Source of the DNA: Lates calcarifer
Lineage: Eukaryota > Chordata > Actinopteri > Centropomidae
Assembly: GCF_001640805.2 (NCBI RefSeq)
Contig: NC_066844.1
Coordinates: 9,522,209-9,586,208 of the forward strand
DNA: 64,000 bases
Direction: 5' to 3'
Shown here: positions 26,803 to 40,630 of the stretch, one piece after another
Layout: the number at the start of each line of letters is the position of its first letter
Numbering within the stretch: position 1 is the first letter of the stretch
Program-made: the position numbers and the translations under genes
The notes under the pieces: generated by a model
What the model saw: only the letters and a program-made list of their open reading frames with translations
Databases searched by the model: none
What the model was told of the DNA's origin: nothing

Positions 26803-26838
<36 letters not shown>

Positions 26839-26840
26839 TA
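26752..26840. repeat. Compound (GT)n-(GA)n microsatellite
   Basis: About 19 GT/TG units run directly into about 20 GA units with one CAGA interruption. Confidence 0.95.
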
Positions 26841-29122
26841 AATATGTAGGTGAGAGTGATTAAAACATATAGCTTACCTCTGTTAATTTTTTCATCCAAT
26901 TTGTGCTCATCATTGGCAGTTTTCAGTTCTCAGCTCAGAATCAGAATCTCTGAGTGATATAAGACAGTATATTTGCTAAGCAATGTCTTCACTGATCATC
27001 AAACAAACCATTCAAAAGATTTGATAGAGATAGAGATTCTAGAGAGGCTTTGGTTTGATAAAATGCTGTCATGCTCTCCATCTCTAATCATTAAATGTAA
27101 ATTATAAGTCAAATACTAATAGATTTATAATTTAGGCATATTTATTCACAAGTGAATTTCCGGCATCAAATTAGACCCAGCACTTAAAAGATAGTGGAGC
27201 AGAGAAAACTACAGTGTACACACTACTGCCCTCTCAATGTGCTGTCATTCCAAATGCCCTAGAAAACCAGGAAGCAATGTCTTATATCACTAAAAGCAGT
27301 TAAAATAAGTGAGCCATGGTTCCAAAATAGCTTTGTTCAATTTCTTGCCTTTATCAAATAACCTGGTTTACATGCAGACAAGAAACCTATCCAATCACCC
27401 TCTCACAGTTTATTTTATAGGCCAACATGTTGTGCATTGTCATCTACAAATAATCACGATTACTCTGATTTATCCTATTGCTCTTGAGTTGTCCCTCAAA
27501 GTTGACCATACCATTTTACTTTCATTTAAGTGACATTGTGTTGCTTCAGTAAATGTGTATATGTGCATGTTTGTGGTCCTTAGGGGAGTGTGTGCCATCA
27601 ACAGATGTTCACACAGCCCTAAAAACTCCATGGCCTTGGGCGGTCATACTCTTTGATGGAGCATGAAGACGAGATAGATCCATCGTGGTGAAGGACAGAT
27701 AGAGTGCGTCCTGCAGTTTAATTGTGAATGTGAAGAGCCACATCGACTTAGTTGTTTTGCTGCCTTCAAACAAACTCAACTTCAGAGCAGAAAATACAGA
27801 GATGAGGAGAGATGGCAGCTATATATATACCTCTTAGGGCTTTGCAGCAATACAAAATGTTTATAGGAACTTACATTTACGCTCTGCAAAATGATGACAC
27901 CAGAATCATTCATTGGCTCTGTTGTTGATTCTGTTTACTGTTTTGTAGAACATCATCCAAATCATCCCTTAGTGTAACATCCTGTAGTGTTTAGGATGTG
28001 ACAGGATTTAGATTTTAAGATTTCAACTTCCCACAGTATCTCCATGTTCAAATTTGCCATGATACAATTATATGGAAAGAGAAGTGAAATGTAATTATAT
28101 TAACTACCATCCAGCTCTGCTCTGGCACTTAAGCATTCCAGCCTCTTTGCAAATGAATGATGCAGAGGCGAGTTTATTACAGTTCATAAGAATTATTCAG
28201 CTTAGGGGAAGATTGTGGTTATGGGAAATAGACTGTGGTTAATGTTCAGCAGCTAAACACTTTGGTTTGAGGAGCTGAAAGATGCTAAAACAGTGCAGAG
28301 GGTGATCATTTTTTTTGTGGGTTCATCACTCAGCAACACCTTTCATATTACATTTAGTCATTTGATCCTATTACTGGCAAATACAGCTTTAACAAAACGT
28401 AAGAATGTGATGATTTTCAGAAAAGTTCTTTCTGTGATTTCCAGTTGCAGCACATTTATAGGCAGCTTATTTGTGATGGGAATTCAAGATAATGATGTCC
28501 TTGCAAAGTGTATGTCAAACTAAATCTGAAAATATGTGTATCATGTCTGTCTGAGTTATTACTCTAAGAGGTGTGACTTTAGAGTCAAATTTATCTGATA
28601 TAGAACAAAATTTATTGACAGATAGAATACATGACAGAATACATTAACTAAATGTGTGAAATGGTCAATCAGTGGATCAGTAGTGCTAGTGAGTGGATGT
28701 AAAAAAGAATAAAGAGAACCATGTGGTGCAAGGGGTGAGAGAAAAAGATGGGGACGGCTGATCCTAAATGCATTCTGGATGGACTGGCCAGGTGCACCCA
28801 GTTGCACTGACGTAAAACTGAGGGGAGTAACAAAACGCAAGCAGCAGCTAAGGCCGAGATAAGCAGAAATGACTCAGCTGGCTGTCACACGTACTTTTGC
28901 ACAATATCAAACGTGCTTCCTGCCTGAGATGAGCACGGGGATGATTATACTCCACTGTTCTCCATGATGCATAGACAATGAGGGGTCATTAGGAGTTATG
29001 TGGTACATTGCTTTCGTCTTCCTTCTCCATTACTCTATAAACTGATTTCAGTTTCATGGCCTAGCTCTGCCTCTCCTTCACTATTTTATTTAATCTCCTT
29101 TCTCTATAAGTCACTCCTTCCC

Positions 29123-29127
<5 letters not shown>

Positions 29128-29171
<44 letters not shown>

Positions 29172-29188
29172 TATATATATATATAGAT
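29128..29188. repeat. Compound (CA)n-(TA)n microsatellite
   Basis: About 14 CA units are followed by TATATATAGATATATATA-type repeats. Confidence 0.95.
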
Positions 29189-29367
29189 GCTACTAGTTTA
29201 CCCCCATTTGCCTTTTTTGACCCATGAGCTGGCCAGAGGCCTCTCTATTGTGTTGGTCTGTGGTTAAGGCCAGGCCAGGGATGTCCACTGCAGCTTATTG
29301 AATTAAAGTCCTCTATAGAGCAATAGGAGTTTTTCATGAAAGTTATCTCTTTCTTTTTTCTGCCCAG

Positions 29368-29532
29368 GCCCAAATTGGATGCCTCCTCTTCCTGTGAGAT
29401 AAGGTGAACAGGTTTTGGTCCCATCTGCTCCTGATCTTGTTGTGATCCTGTCATAATCCAGTTGGATCCAGATAATGGAGTTTTTGCTGTGCTTGCTGAT
29501 CCTCAGCTCATTGGCTCTGAAGGAAACTGTTG
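29368..29532 (+). other. cntn2: cntn2 start-codon exon with 107 nt of 5'UTR
   Basis: The acceptor is a strong pyrimidine tract ending in GCCCAG at 29367. The donor is GTTG followed by GTAAGT at 29532/29533. The main ATG at 29475 is followed by [19 protein letters not shown], a clear signal-peptide core. A short upstream ORF (29379-29402) precedes it in the same exon. Confidence 0.8.
29379..29402 (+). promoter_or_regulatory. Seven-codon upstream ORF in the cntn2 5'UTR
   Basis: An ATG at 29379 opens a 7-codon frame (MPPLPVR) closed by TAA, ending 72 nt before the main start. The context before this ATG (TTGG, then G at +4 position absent) is only moderate, so leaky scanning or re-initiation could reach the main start. 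A regulatory effect is inferred, not shown. Confidence 0.4.
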
Positions 29533-32500
29533 GTAAGTTCCACTTGACTTGACTGTTTGAAGATCAATTGCAGAATCAGTGTGTTGGGGAAAAATACTTA
29601 ATAATGTCAGTTTACAGGCTTATTTTTGATTAGCTTCTTCACTGTAGCACGATAAACATATTACAAACATATCTCAAAATGTCATGTCAGTTTTAGAGCT
29701 ATCACTTTTTTACTAAATTCAAACTAACATGTAATTCGATCTGTTAATTTGAACATAAGTCAGGCCTAAACTAGAAAAATCCTAAACTACATTGTAGAAT
29801 TTACCAGAAATACTAACAGTGCTAGATCTCCCGTTGGGTGCTATTGAAAGCCACAAGAGAGCGTCATTAAAAAAGCTGCAGTCAAATCTCAAACAATGAA
29901 AAAAACATGATGAAAATCTGACATTTCTGCTTTCTTTCATGTATCACTTGGAGCAAGGTTGCAGTCTCCTCATAATGCCAATTTTTTGTCTGCTGCTATT
30001 TTTTGTCATTTCAGTGCAGAATAACATTTACCTTTGCTCCATTGTTATTATTATTATTATTTATTCTTAAAATTATGTATGGAAGAATTTGAAGCAATTT
30101 ACATTTAATAATTGCTTTTTTATTGCCAATGCGTGAAACGTTAACATAACATGACATAAAAAATGAGCCGTTCCCCGACTTTTTCCATCACCATAACACC
30201 TCCAGAGAGGATGGGAGAAACTTCCAGAAGAACAACCATCACTGCAATACTCCACTGATCTGGGCTTTATGGTAGAGTGGCCAGACAGAAGCCTCTCCTC
30301 AGTGGAAGACACACCTCAAGCCCACTTGGAGTTTTTAAAAAAGCACCTCAAGGACTCTCAGACTGAGACAAGATTATCTGGTCTGATGAAACCAAGATTG
30401 GACTGTTTGTCCTAAATTGCAAGTGTTGTGTTTGGAGGAAACCAGGCACTGCTCATGACCTGCCCAATGCCATCCCAACAGTGAAGCATGGTGGTGACAG
30501 CATTATGCTGTGGGGGCGTTTTAGGGCCTGATTAAAATTTCATGATTGTTGTTTTAGATGGCAGGTGGAGGGTATTCAATTTTCACCAAGACGACCCTGT
30601 TTTCTTGTCTCCACTGGGCCTTGTGGTTGAAATAATGCACAGATGTGATGAATGATAGATGGTGATCAGGTGTAGCTCATGTTGGAATTATCAAGGTCTG
30701 CCAATGTAGTGAAATGTGCAGTCACACATACTCTGGCCCCCTGGACACACAATACATTCTGCAGAATAAAGGTTGTTCATTAGAAGCAGTGGTGAGATGA
30801 TAACAAATTGATAACAAATGCCCATGCTCTCACATACAGATGAAAAACTGTCCACTGTTGAATTTGAGTTTGCAGATGAAGCAGTACAATGATGCTGTAA
30901 AGCAAAAAGAAATAATAAAATTAAATCTTTAAAAGGCTTGTAAGTTGTACATTTAATTTACATTTTACCAGTTTATTTTATTTTAATTCTACAGGAAAAG
31001 AAAAAAAGAAAGAAAGAACTTACTGAATTGTCATTTAATGTTTGTTGCATGCTCATGGATTAGGTAGACCATGAGCATGCAACGAAAGTAAATAAAGGAT
31101 TAACCAAACACTTGCATAGACACAACGCTTTCTCTTATTCTTTTTTTACAAGTGACAGAAAACAGAACAAACAAAGGGTAGATTTTTGATCTTTGGCCTA
31201 AGCTTCTAAAGTTACAATCATGGAAACAATCCTAGACAAATTTGATATAAACAAAGAAAGGACAAGATTTAAGTTGTGGCTGAGAGAAACAGTTTTTATA
31301 ACTTACACAATCTACTGCTACTACTGCTAGCATATGTTTATAGTACTGTAAATCACTTCTGCACATCTTCATCAGTCCTCTGCTGTTAAACTACTGTCAA
31401 TTTACTGTTGACTGACATTACACTTTTCATTCAGCTTACCTTTGCACATTACGGTTAATTTACTGTTAAATTACTGTTTGCATAATTCAATTTTTTCACT
31501 TTTATTTATACTGTGATTCTACCTCACAATTGATTTTTCACTCTGAATATTTGCATTTGTACATTTTTATATTCATTTAGTATCCATTTATTATTATTAT
31601 TATTATTTTATAGCAGTTTTGACCTTGTGACTTATTTACTTACTCTTTCCTAACTGTGTGTTGAACATTGGTAACAGTTTTCCTGCAGAGATCAATAGTG
31701 TTTTTTTTTTTTTTCTTATTCTGATACTGAAGTACTGTATATAAGTAAACAATAGGATTGTACAGGATGAAACTCTTTGCCCTCACCATTAGGAAATGTT
31801 TGGAGCAGGGTTTGGAGTGTTATTTTGTTTGTTGTTTAATTTTTTTCCAGGTGGAGATGTGTGTGTGTCAGGTCATGATAGTGGGCCAGTGTTTGAAGAA
31901 CAGCCAAGCAGTTCAATTTACCCAGAGGGCTTGACTGAAGGCAAGGTGACCCTCAACTGTCAGGCCAGAGCCAGTCCAGCTGCTTCCTACAGGTGGGTAA
32001 CACACAAATGCACATACACACACACACACCAGACACTCTTAAGTCTCGAAAAGAAAAGAATTCAGTTTCCTCCAAAAAGGTATTAAAAAGTCTTAAAATT
32101 CAGGTATAAAAATGTTGCATATATATTTATAAACTGAAAATAGAATTGTTGTGACAGTGAGTTTTGCTGCAGGAAACTTTTTTCTTTTTTGTCAGCAGCA
32201 TCAGACCTACATCACTACTGCCTGTTGTCATAGTCTCATAATGAGCAAGTATCAATTTTGGCAAAAACGTAAACCTAAAAGTAGGGATGCACCGATTGTC
32301 GGATACCCTGTTCTCGTACTCGTAAAAGTGTTCCGATACCACAGCACCCGATACCACTTTACGGCAGCGTGACAGGTGCTAATTGAGAGCAAGGAGGAGC
32401 AATGTCGGCGGTGTGGAGGTATTTCAAAGTGGATAATGGTGACAAAAGTAAAGCGGGCTGCAAATTATGCTCTGCAAAGTTGCCAAGAGGAGGGACGAAA

Positions 32501-35500
32501 ACGATTACTTTCAACACATTGCTCAACAGATTGCTTATCTGATAAAACATCTAAAAAACCAAGAGGCACATCCGCAGCCTGTTGCAAGACATTTCGGCCC
32601 TAACCTTCACCACTGATATTTGGACGAGCAGCGTTAGCCCGGTGTCCCTCATCAGCTTAACTGCACAGCAGATTGACGAACATTTTACTCCGCGAAGAGT
32701 CGTCCTGCATGCAAAACAATGTAGGGGTTCGCACACCAGCCAAGCCATCGCAGGTATGTTTGATGACATGCTTCACACATGGGGGGTCCCTAAAAGTTCT
32801 GTTCATGCTGTGCTACGTGATAATGCGAAAAACATGATCAAAGCCATGAGTGATGCTGGACTCCCGAGCCTTCCGTGTATCGCACACACCCTCCACAGCT
32901 GGCTGTTAATGAGGGGCTTTTAGTTTATGTTCAAATGTCAGTCACAGCAATTTCTTAGAGCCAGAGAATGAAAAAATATCTGAATAAAACATGTTTTCAA
33001 GTAAACGTACGAAGTGTAATGGCATTAATAAGTATGATTGTGAAGCAGGTATTAGATTACATTCTATGTGGTATTAATATTATTTACAAATTGGCAAATA
33101 GCAGTGGAAACCTCATGCAAGTCACATGAAATCAGACTTCAAGTTGTGATGATGCAGTTCAGAAAATGAGGCACTGCTGGCAAACAATGAACAAGGTTTT
33201 CTGTCTTGGTAGATATTCCATTTATCTGTAATATAAACTAGCATTCAATTGTTCTCCAAATCCATACAAAAGAGCACTTGGGAGAAGATTTTAAGGACAG
33301 ACTTTTTGACCCATTATGATATCACACTATGTCTCTGCCACAGTCATCTGTACCTGTGATATATTTGATATAGTAGATATACCGTAGACATGTATGGACT
33401 TCTACAGGGCCAATGATATGTATGAGAAGCATATTTTGCAAACTTTGAGGATTAAGTACAGTATATATCATACACATTATTTTAATGAGCTGCCAAGCAC
33501 AGTTACGAATGTTTTCTTGACACATTCATAGTGTAATGTATTCTTACAATGTTTCTATTTATTTGTTTCATATTTATTCTTGTTTTACAGCTGTTGCATT
33601 CACTCAAAATTATGATTGAATTATCTGCATATTTTGATTCTTTGTCATTCACGTTTTTGAACTTGACATGATGACATGATTTGAGTTACCTCTTGTCATC
33701 TTCTGATATTTCCTAAACACACCAGGAAGACACAAGTTACATACAAGCCGACTCTTTGTGAAGAGGATAAACCCAACTTCTAACACTGATCCGCATAATT
33801 GTGTTATGTTTTCTTATCTTCTGTTTGTGATGGTCTTATCATTTTGTCTTGCAGATGGCTTGTGAATGGCACTGATGTCCCACTCGGTTTGGACCTCCGT
33901 TACAGTCTGGTGGCTGGCAACCTGGTGATCAGCAGTCCTGAGTCTATTCGAGACACAGGCTCATACCAGTGTCTGGCTATAAACCGCTGTGGAATCATCA
34001 TCAGCAGAGCAGCTAACCTCAAATTTGGCTGTGAGTGAGCAAAGGACTTTCAACTTTTAGTTTGATAAAGAAGCATCAACGAGTCAACGCTTTCTGCAGA
34101 CTTTCAACGTTTTAGAATAGCTTGAGCTGTTTGAGTGGGTCACTGTGACAGCGTTTCTGACACAGAGATAACAGCCATTAAATAGACAACGTTTCAGAAT
34201 TTTTACTTGACTCTAACTCTTCACAATGAACTTTGGTTACTACTAATTGTGTATTATTGCTGTATATGCTTTCTCCAGACCTCCACGACTTCCCTCCAGA
34301 CAACAGGAGTCCTCAGACAGCATATGAGGGCGTAGGAACTTTCCTGGCCTGCCAACCTCCCCCACATTACCCAGGTATCCCCTCTAGTTCAGGGTTCTTA
34401 GTTCTGCTGGAAAATCTAAAAAAATAAAAATCATAGTTAGTCTTTTAGTATTTTAAACCTCTTGTAAGATGAGTAGTAAAATGCCACAGAAAATGATTTG
34501 CTATTCGGTGGGAAAATTGTTACTTTCGATGAGAACTAACTGTCAGAAAGACTGGTAAGAAAGTTTTAACTGGGCAAAATTATTAACCAGATTGGAAGAC
34601 AGGTGAATATGAAACGAAATGTCTTAATGAAATGACATATTAAAATTAAACTGACACTACTGACCATAATTTTCATTGAGTACAATCCCAATAAGTTCAG
34701 ACTGGATCACTGATGAACATGATGTGTACCGATTTCTACTCTCCAGCTCTGTCCTACCGCTGGTTCATCAATGAGTTTCCCAACTTCATCAAGAGAGACG
34801 ATGGCCGTTGGTTTGTGTCGCAGGTAACAGGGAACCTCTATGTAGCTAAAGCAGAACCAAACGACACCGGAAACTACTTCTGCTTCACCACCATCAACAT
34901 GGACATCAGCACCAAGAGCACTTTCAGCAAGGCCAACCAGCTCACTGTACTGCCTGATGGTATGTAGGCTTTGCAGCTGCATCACTGACACCATTACTAC
35001 TAACAGCCACATGTAGCTTTATTATAGAGGGCTACAGGAATGCTGGCTGCGCATAGTAGAATTAACTCAGTAGCTCAGCAATTTAAGCAGAATAGGTGAG
35101 TAATTAAGCCTGCTCATCCTGAGCTCCAATGTTTTCATACTGATTCAAATATACCTTAGGTTTGTTTTTTCAAAACAAGTTATTAATGTTACTTTACCAA
35201 ATTGTGAAGTTTTTCTGAATATAAACCGTAATACAAAAATTAAATATATATTTTTAATAAGGTCTTTTCACTATACAGTGGCTTCTGAACATATTCAGGC
35301 CCCTTCATTTTTTGCACACTTTATTGTGTCGTAACTTTAATTTTAAATGGATAGAATTGCTATTTTTGCTCATCAAACTACACTCAATATTATTCCACAC
35401 ACACAATGTGAAAAGATGTATTTAGAAATTTGTGCAAATGTATTTAAAACAAAAATTGAAATCTCTCATTTGCTACAGTATTCAAAACTCTGCTTCAGCT

Positions 35501-38500
35501 GCCACAGCAGCACTGGTTGAAGCCTGGAAGAATTCAAAATGATTTAATTGGATAACTAATCACATTGGTTGGACTGTTCAGCCTATGGTTACCAGTTGAT
35601 ATTCACTGCACAAGAGGAAAGGTTATTTGGTCATCAGTATTCCTAGTAAACTCCTCTGGGCATCAGAAAGATCCATTCTTTGTGGTTGTCAAGGTATGCA
35701 GCGGCATAGAATGCTTAACACTGAGATATACTGTACATCACAGTAGCAGTGCAAATGTCCCATCCAGTTCTTACATTAGATAAGAGGTGCCTAATATGAA
35801 TGATGTTAAATTCGAATATTAATCTTTTATTTTATTTCAGTCAATCCCAGGAAGTCAGCTCCAAGCATTAAAGTGCGCTTCCCAGCAGAGACCTATGCTC
35901 TTGCAGGACACACTGCCCAGTTAGAATGCTTCGCCTATGGAAAGTAAGCTTCCAACTCCAAAATTGTTGAATAATGTGTCTGCAAGGTATTTTGGGGTTT
36001 GCCCTGTTCAGCTTTGCTAACACTTATTTTGCCTCTAACTTGTCTGTCCTCTTCTTAAACGTCTTTAATTATACTCTGCTATGTCTCAAAAACGTTTCCC
36101 CTTCTTTAGTTATCTCCTTGGTCCCTGTGCTGTTTCATTTCTAAACATCGACAGCCTTTTCCTTTACCTCACCTCCAATTTTGTCCTCTCTACTTTTTGT
36201 CCAATAGTCCAGTTCCAAAGCTGCGATGGAGGAAGGTGGACGGACTGATGCCATCCAAGGCAGGCTCTTCTGCAGAGGGTCCCACTCTCATGCTACCAGA
36301 ACTCTCCTTTGATGATGAGGGTGTTTACGAGTGTGAAGCCTACAACTCAGAGGGAAGTGATACTTATCAGGGGCGCATCAATGTGCAAGGTGAAGAAAAG
36401 ACATTCTGTGAAGCAAACCATATATTTTTATCTGGTTTTATTTTGTTTGTTGCCATCAGTGCACCTTTACTTCACTTATCTAATGCATTTCTAATCATTT
36501 TGGGTAATTTTCTGTCTCTTTTCTCTGTTATTTACCACCTATTTCTCTTCTCCAACCCCCCAGCTCAGCCAGAGTGGTTGCAGGTGATGAGTGACTCTGA
36601 GGTGGAGATCAGTTCAGAGCTGCACTGGAGTTGTGTTGCTGCTGGTAAACCACGACCGTCTATACGCTGGCTACGCAATGGACAGCCACTCAGCACACAG
36701 GTAACACATGCAAGCAATCCCTCTGTGCTGTGTATACAGTACCTCCAGCATGCAAAGTTATGCTAAAATACTCATCCCAGCACTGATTTTTTTTAAATTT
36801 ACCAGTACACTTAAAATGCGTAGATTTCTGTCTTTCCCCTTCATCCTCTTCCTCTACCTCCACAAATGATCAGTAAACCATGTCTAGTGCGATGATGTGT
36901 GTTAATGTGTTAATGTCTAATGTTCTCCTTTTACATGAAAAGTCTCTGTAATGGCAATACTTCCATAGGAAGAACTTTTTTTAAAATTAGACAATACATT
37001 AAAACGAAAGGTTGACTTCTCTGCCATTTCTTCTCAAATTAGATTGGATATATCAACACAGACAAAAATCAACCTCATTTCAGTTTCATTAAAGTAGAAG
37101 GAATAGTGGGATTTTCCACACTGTGATGGACTTTGTACCAATGGTTCTGATGTGAAATGTTCCAATATTCCTTTTGTTCAAGAAAGTTAAAATAGAAGGA
37201 ATAATTTGACTCAGAGAAGTCAGCTTTTCTGCCATTTTTCACCTCTAACTTTTAGTGTTACACTGAAAGGATTGCCTGGAAAACTGGTGGTTTACAATCT
37301 TCTTTGGGATAAAATTGCAATGTAGGTTAGTTATTTAGCTCAGTTGTCTCAGTTTTTGGATTGTTTGGTTTACATGAAACATCTCAAAGTTGCTTGGTGC
37401 TTGCCAGTGGTTGATTCAAAAGAGGCTTGTATCAGACTACATCGTTATGACTCCACCATTATATGTAAAATTTGACCAGAAATGTGGTGAATTACAACAC
37501 ACATTATTTATTTACTCACTGTTATTACTAACACTAAAATAGCAGTGTCAAGCCTTATTCACACAGGACTGGATTCATCCTGGACCACCTCCTTCATGTA
37601 TAGTTGTCTGTGTTCTTAATCTGGTTTAAATCATCTATATCATGGCCTGTTAAATACATTTTTTACTGAAAATTATCCACCATTTTCATCAAATACAGAG
37701 GTCATTTGTTATTATTAGTCCCATGTCAATCTGGCTCTTAGACAGAGGAAGTTATTAATAAGTAATAAGTTCATCTAGCTGTCCTGCATGTAGACTCATT
37801 CTCAATTCCAACACATTCACTGCACAATACATATATGTTTCATTTTCCTTTTTACACTCCCATCATTCTCTTCTTCCATCTCCACATAACCTCTTCCTTC
37901 GATCAACTCAGGACCGGGTGGAGGTGAATGGAGCTCGTCTTAAGATCAGTAACCTGGCTCTGGAGGATTCTGGAATGTACCAGTGTGTGGCTGAAAACAA
38001 GCATGGCACCATCTACTCCACTGCTGAGCTCAGAGTCCAAGGTAGGAGGAGGCATTCCAATCAATGCTACCACCTTTCATTAAGTACTGAGACAGAAATC
38101 GTACTGTCTCTGTTACTGATGCTGAAATAGTGTTTAATAAGGATTAATGCGGTTTTCTTTACAGGAAACAACATACTGTACACTTTCAATTATTTTTAGG
38201 CCTATGTCAGTAAAGAACACAAAATATTAGTGAGTTTTCTTTGTATTTATGCAAATTGAATTTTAATACAAATTAATAGTCACACTCTTGGCTCAAATCA
38301 ACAGCATTTTGTCTTTCACTATTGCTTCATTTTCCTTAATCTGACTCTCTCCATCCTTGCCTCCATCTGTCCCCCCCCCCCCGGCAACCATCAATCGCCT
38401 TGTTTTCTACTCTCTATGTCATTATCTGGACTCTGTTCCTCCATCTTGCTTCTTGTTCCTCCAGTTCAGGCCCCAGACTTCAGATTGAATCCAGTGCGAA

Positions 38501-40581
38501 AGCTGATTCCGGCAGCCAGAGGAGGGCAGGTGATGATTGAGTGTCGCCCTCGAGCTGCCCCAAAGCCCAGCCTGTTCTGGAGCCGTGGGACAGAGCTGCT
38601 CACCAATAGCAGCAGGTAGTACAGTTACTAGGTCAATGAGATTTTCATTCACAGGGCAATGCATTTGCTTCACATTTTAAAACAAGTGTAAAACAAATAA
38701 ATAACACAAAATATGTTACTATAATGCAGGCCATTACATCAAATTAACGGGATATTTGGTTATGCACACAGGAAATACTTAGTTATCATCAAATCAGATG
38801 AAGCCATGTATTTAAGAGAAGGGCTGTTACCAATGTTTCATGATGGCACAGCAGTGTGACTTCATTAATTGTTGATTCCACGTTTAACAGTAAAGTCATC
38901 TGGAGTAACATAGCTGTGTTAAGGTTAGTTAGTTAAATGTTTGTGACCTAATTGTTTGCACAACAACACCCAGCCCAGTTGATATTCCAGTATCTGCTGC
39001 ACCAACATACATCAGCTGCCTGTTCATTCTGCCACTGATGGTGTATTTGGGACGATGTATGTTCATTTCTGGGGAGTTATGTAAGCTCATATTGGTCACT
39101 ACTAACCTTTGCCCGACTCCATCTGCTGATTCTGTATCCCTCCTACAAATAATGTATTCTGCCTCTCCTCCATGATGCGCCCAGCTGCACCTTGCCCCTG
39201 GTTTACACCAGAGCGTGTGGTCACCAGAATCACAAAATCATTTCCATTTGTGTTTGAGCCTGAATATTTTGCTTGGATTTATGTCTTTGCCTTCTTTCAG
39301 GAAAAACTGAGCCCAATGTGTCTTAAACCATATCAGAGGTCACAATATGAGGTCATTGCCTCAGTCTCCACATGCTCCAGGCAAACAATAAAAAGCACCC
39401 TTTTCTACTCATGCAGCTATAGATTTAAGCAAGAGACAGCCAGAGCTATAATAAATGTCATCATCTACAGAGTGAGCAAGCCCTCAGTTCCTGCACAGCC
39501 TGAGAGAAACTGAGATACATAAAAAAAAAACCTTGAGTCATCTGTTGAAAGGAAAAATCCAAGATACTTGCATGATACATACTCTACTTACATGGAGATG
39601 AGATCCTAAGTGACTTCACACAGTACTATGTACTTATATCAGATGATGTAATTGTTGATTTCATCAGATTCTGTCACAGCTGTGTGACAGTCTATAACCA
39701 CCTGAGTGTTTGCGCCTGTCAATGATTTTCAAATGGAAAAACATCAAAGTTTAGGTGAAACACACTCTGGATGCATAAAAAAGTATTCAGTAAGAATCAG
39801 TTCTTTGTCCACTTCATATTAATGAGATTTCATCTGTGTCTGTATGCCAAGTGGTGGTGGTCATTAAACCTTCTACCTTACCTTTTAAGTGTGCAAACAC
39901 TCAGAATAGTGTAGATTACATGTTTTATTCAAAGCTTCAAATAAACCTTAAAGCAACTTTGCTGATCTCCAACCAGCTTTATATCATTACAGAGCAAAAT
40001 GCATGTTAAATCAAATTTTGTTGTGTTTTTTTTTTTATCTTAACACAAACAAGATCAACTGAGAATTTGTGGGTGGGAAAGTGAATGTGTAATCATCATT
40101 TCCCATTGTGCAGTGGAATGAATGTATAAAGGTTTAAATCATGCAATGCCACATCACATAAAGTTAGAGCATACAGACATACAGATGGTCAACATAATAA
40201 CAGGAACACTAGTATAATACTTCTAATACCTGTAATATTCATGTTTTGTCAAGAGTATGTCAACACTAATTATATGTAAAGCCATAGTCTGTGAAATTGG
40301 TATATACTATATACTATAGGTGCTCTTGACTAACTGAATGCGTGTGTCTTCTCAGAGTCACAGTAACCTCAGATGGAGTCTTATGGATCCACAACATCAG
40401 CAGGGCAGATGAAGGGAAGTACACCTGTTTTGCTGAAAACTATCTGGGCAAAGCCAACAGCACTGGACACCTATCTGTCAGAGGTATACAAACACATGCG
40501 CACTATGACACCAAAATACTAAAGCAAGAAATAAAATCTGGATACTCGATTTTCTGTTATTGTTACTTTATATGTATGTGT

Positions 40582-40630
<49 letters not shown>

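Larger units (their letters stand above)
26262..29367. other. cntn2 intron 2, with microsatellites and a weak inverted repeat
   Basis: It holds (GT)n then (GA)n at 26752-26840 and (CA)n-(TA)n at 29128-29188. A perfect 13-bp inverted pair, GTGATATAAGACA at 26954-26966 and its complement at 27278-27290, could mark a small decayed element. No coding frame is recognised. Confidence 0.6.
29533..31850. other. cntn2 intron 3, holding a Tc1 remnant and a perfect hairpin
   Basis: The intron separates the signal-peptide exon from the first Ig exon. It carries a Tc1 fragment (30170-30540), a strong inverted repeat (31041-31086) and a (TTA)n run near 31590. The ends are GTAAGT and TTTTTTCCAG. Confidence 0.75.

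Noticed and set aside
31041..31086. A miRNA precursor at the intron-3 hairpin
   Set aside because: The stem of 15-18 bp is shorter than the roughly 30-bp stem expected of a canonical precursor. It is kept only as an inverted repeat.
39172..39513. A 113-codon frame in cntn2 intron 12
   Set aside because: It lies between two perfectly joining Ig5 exons and matches no contactin or other known domain.
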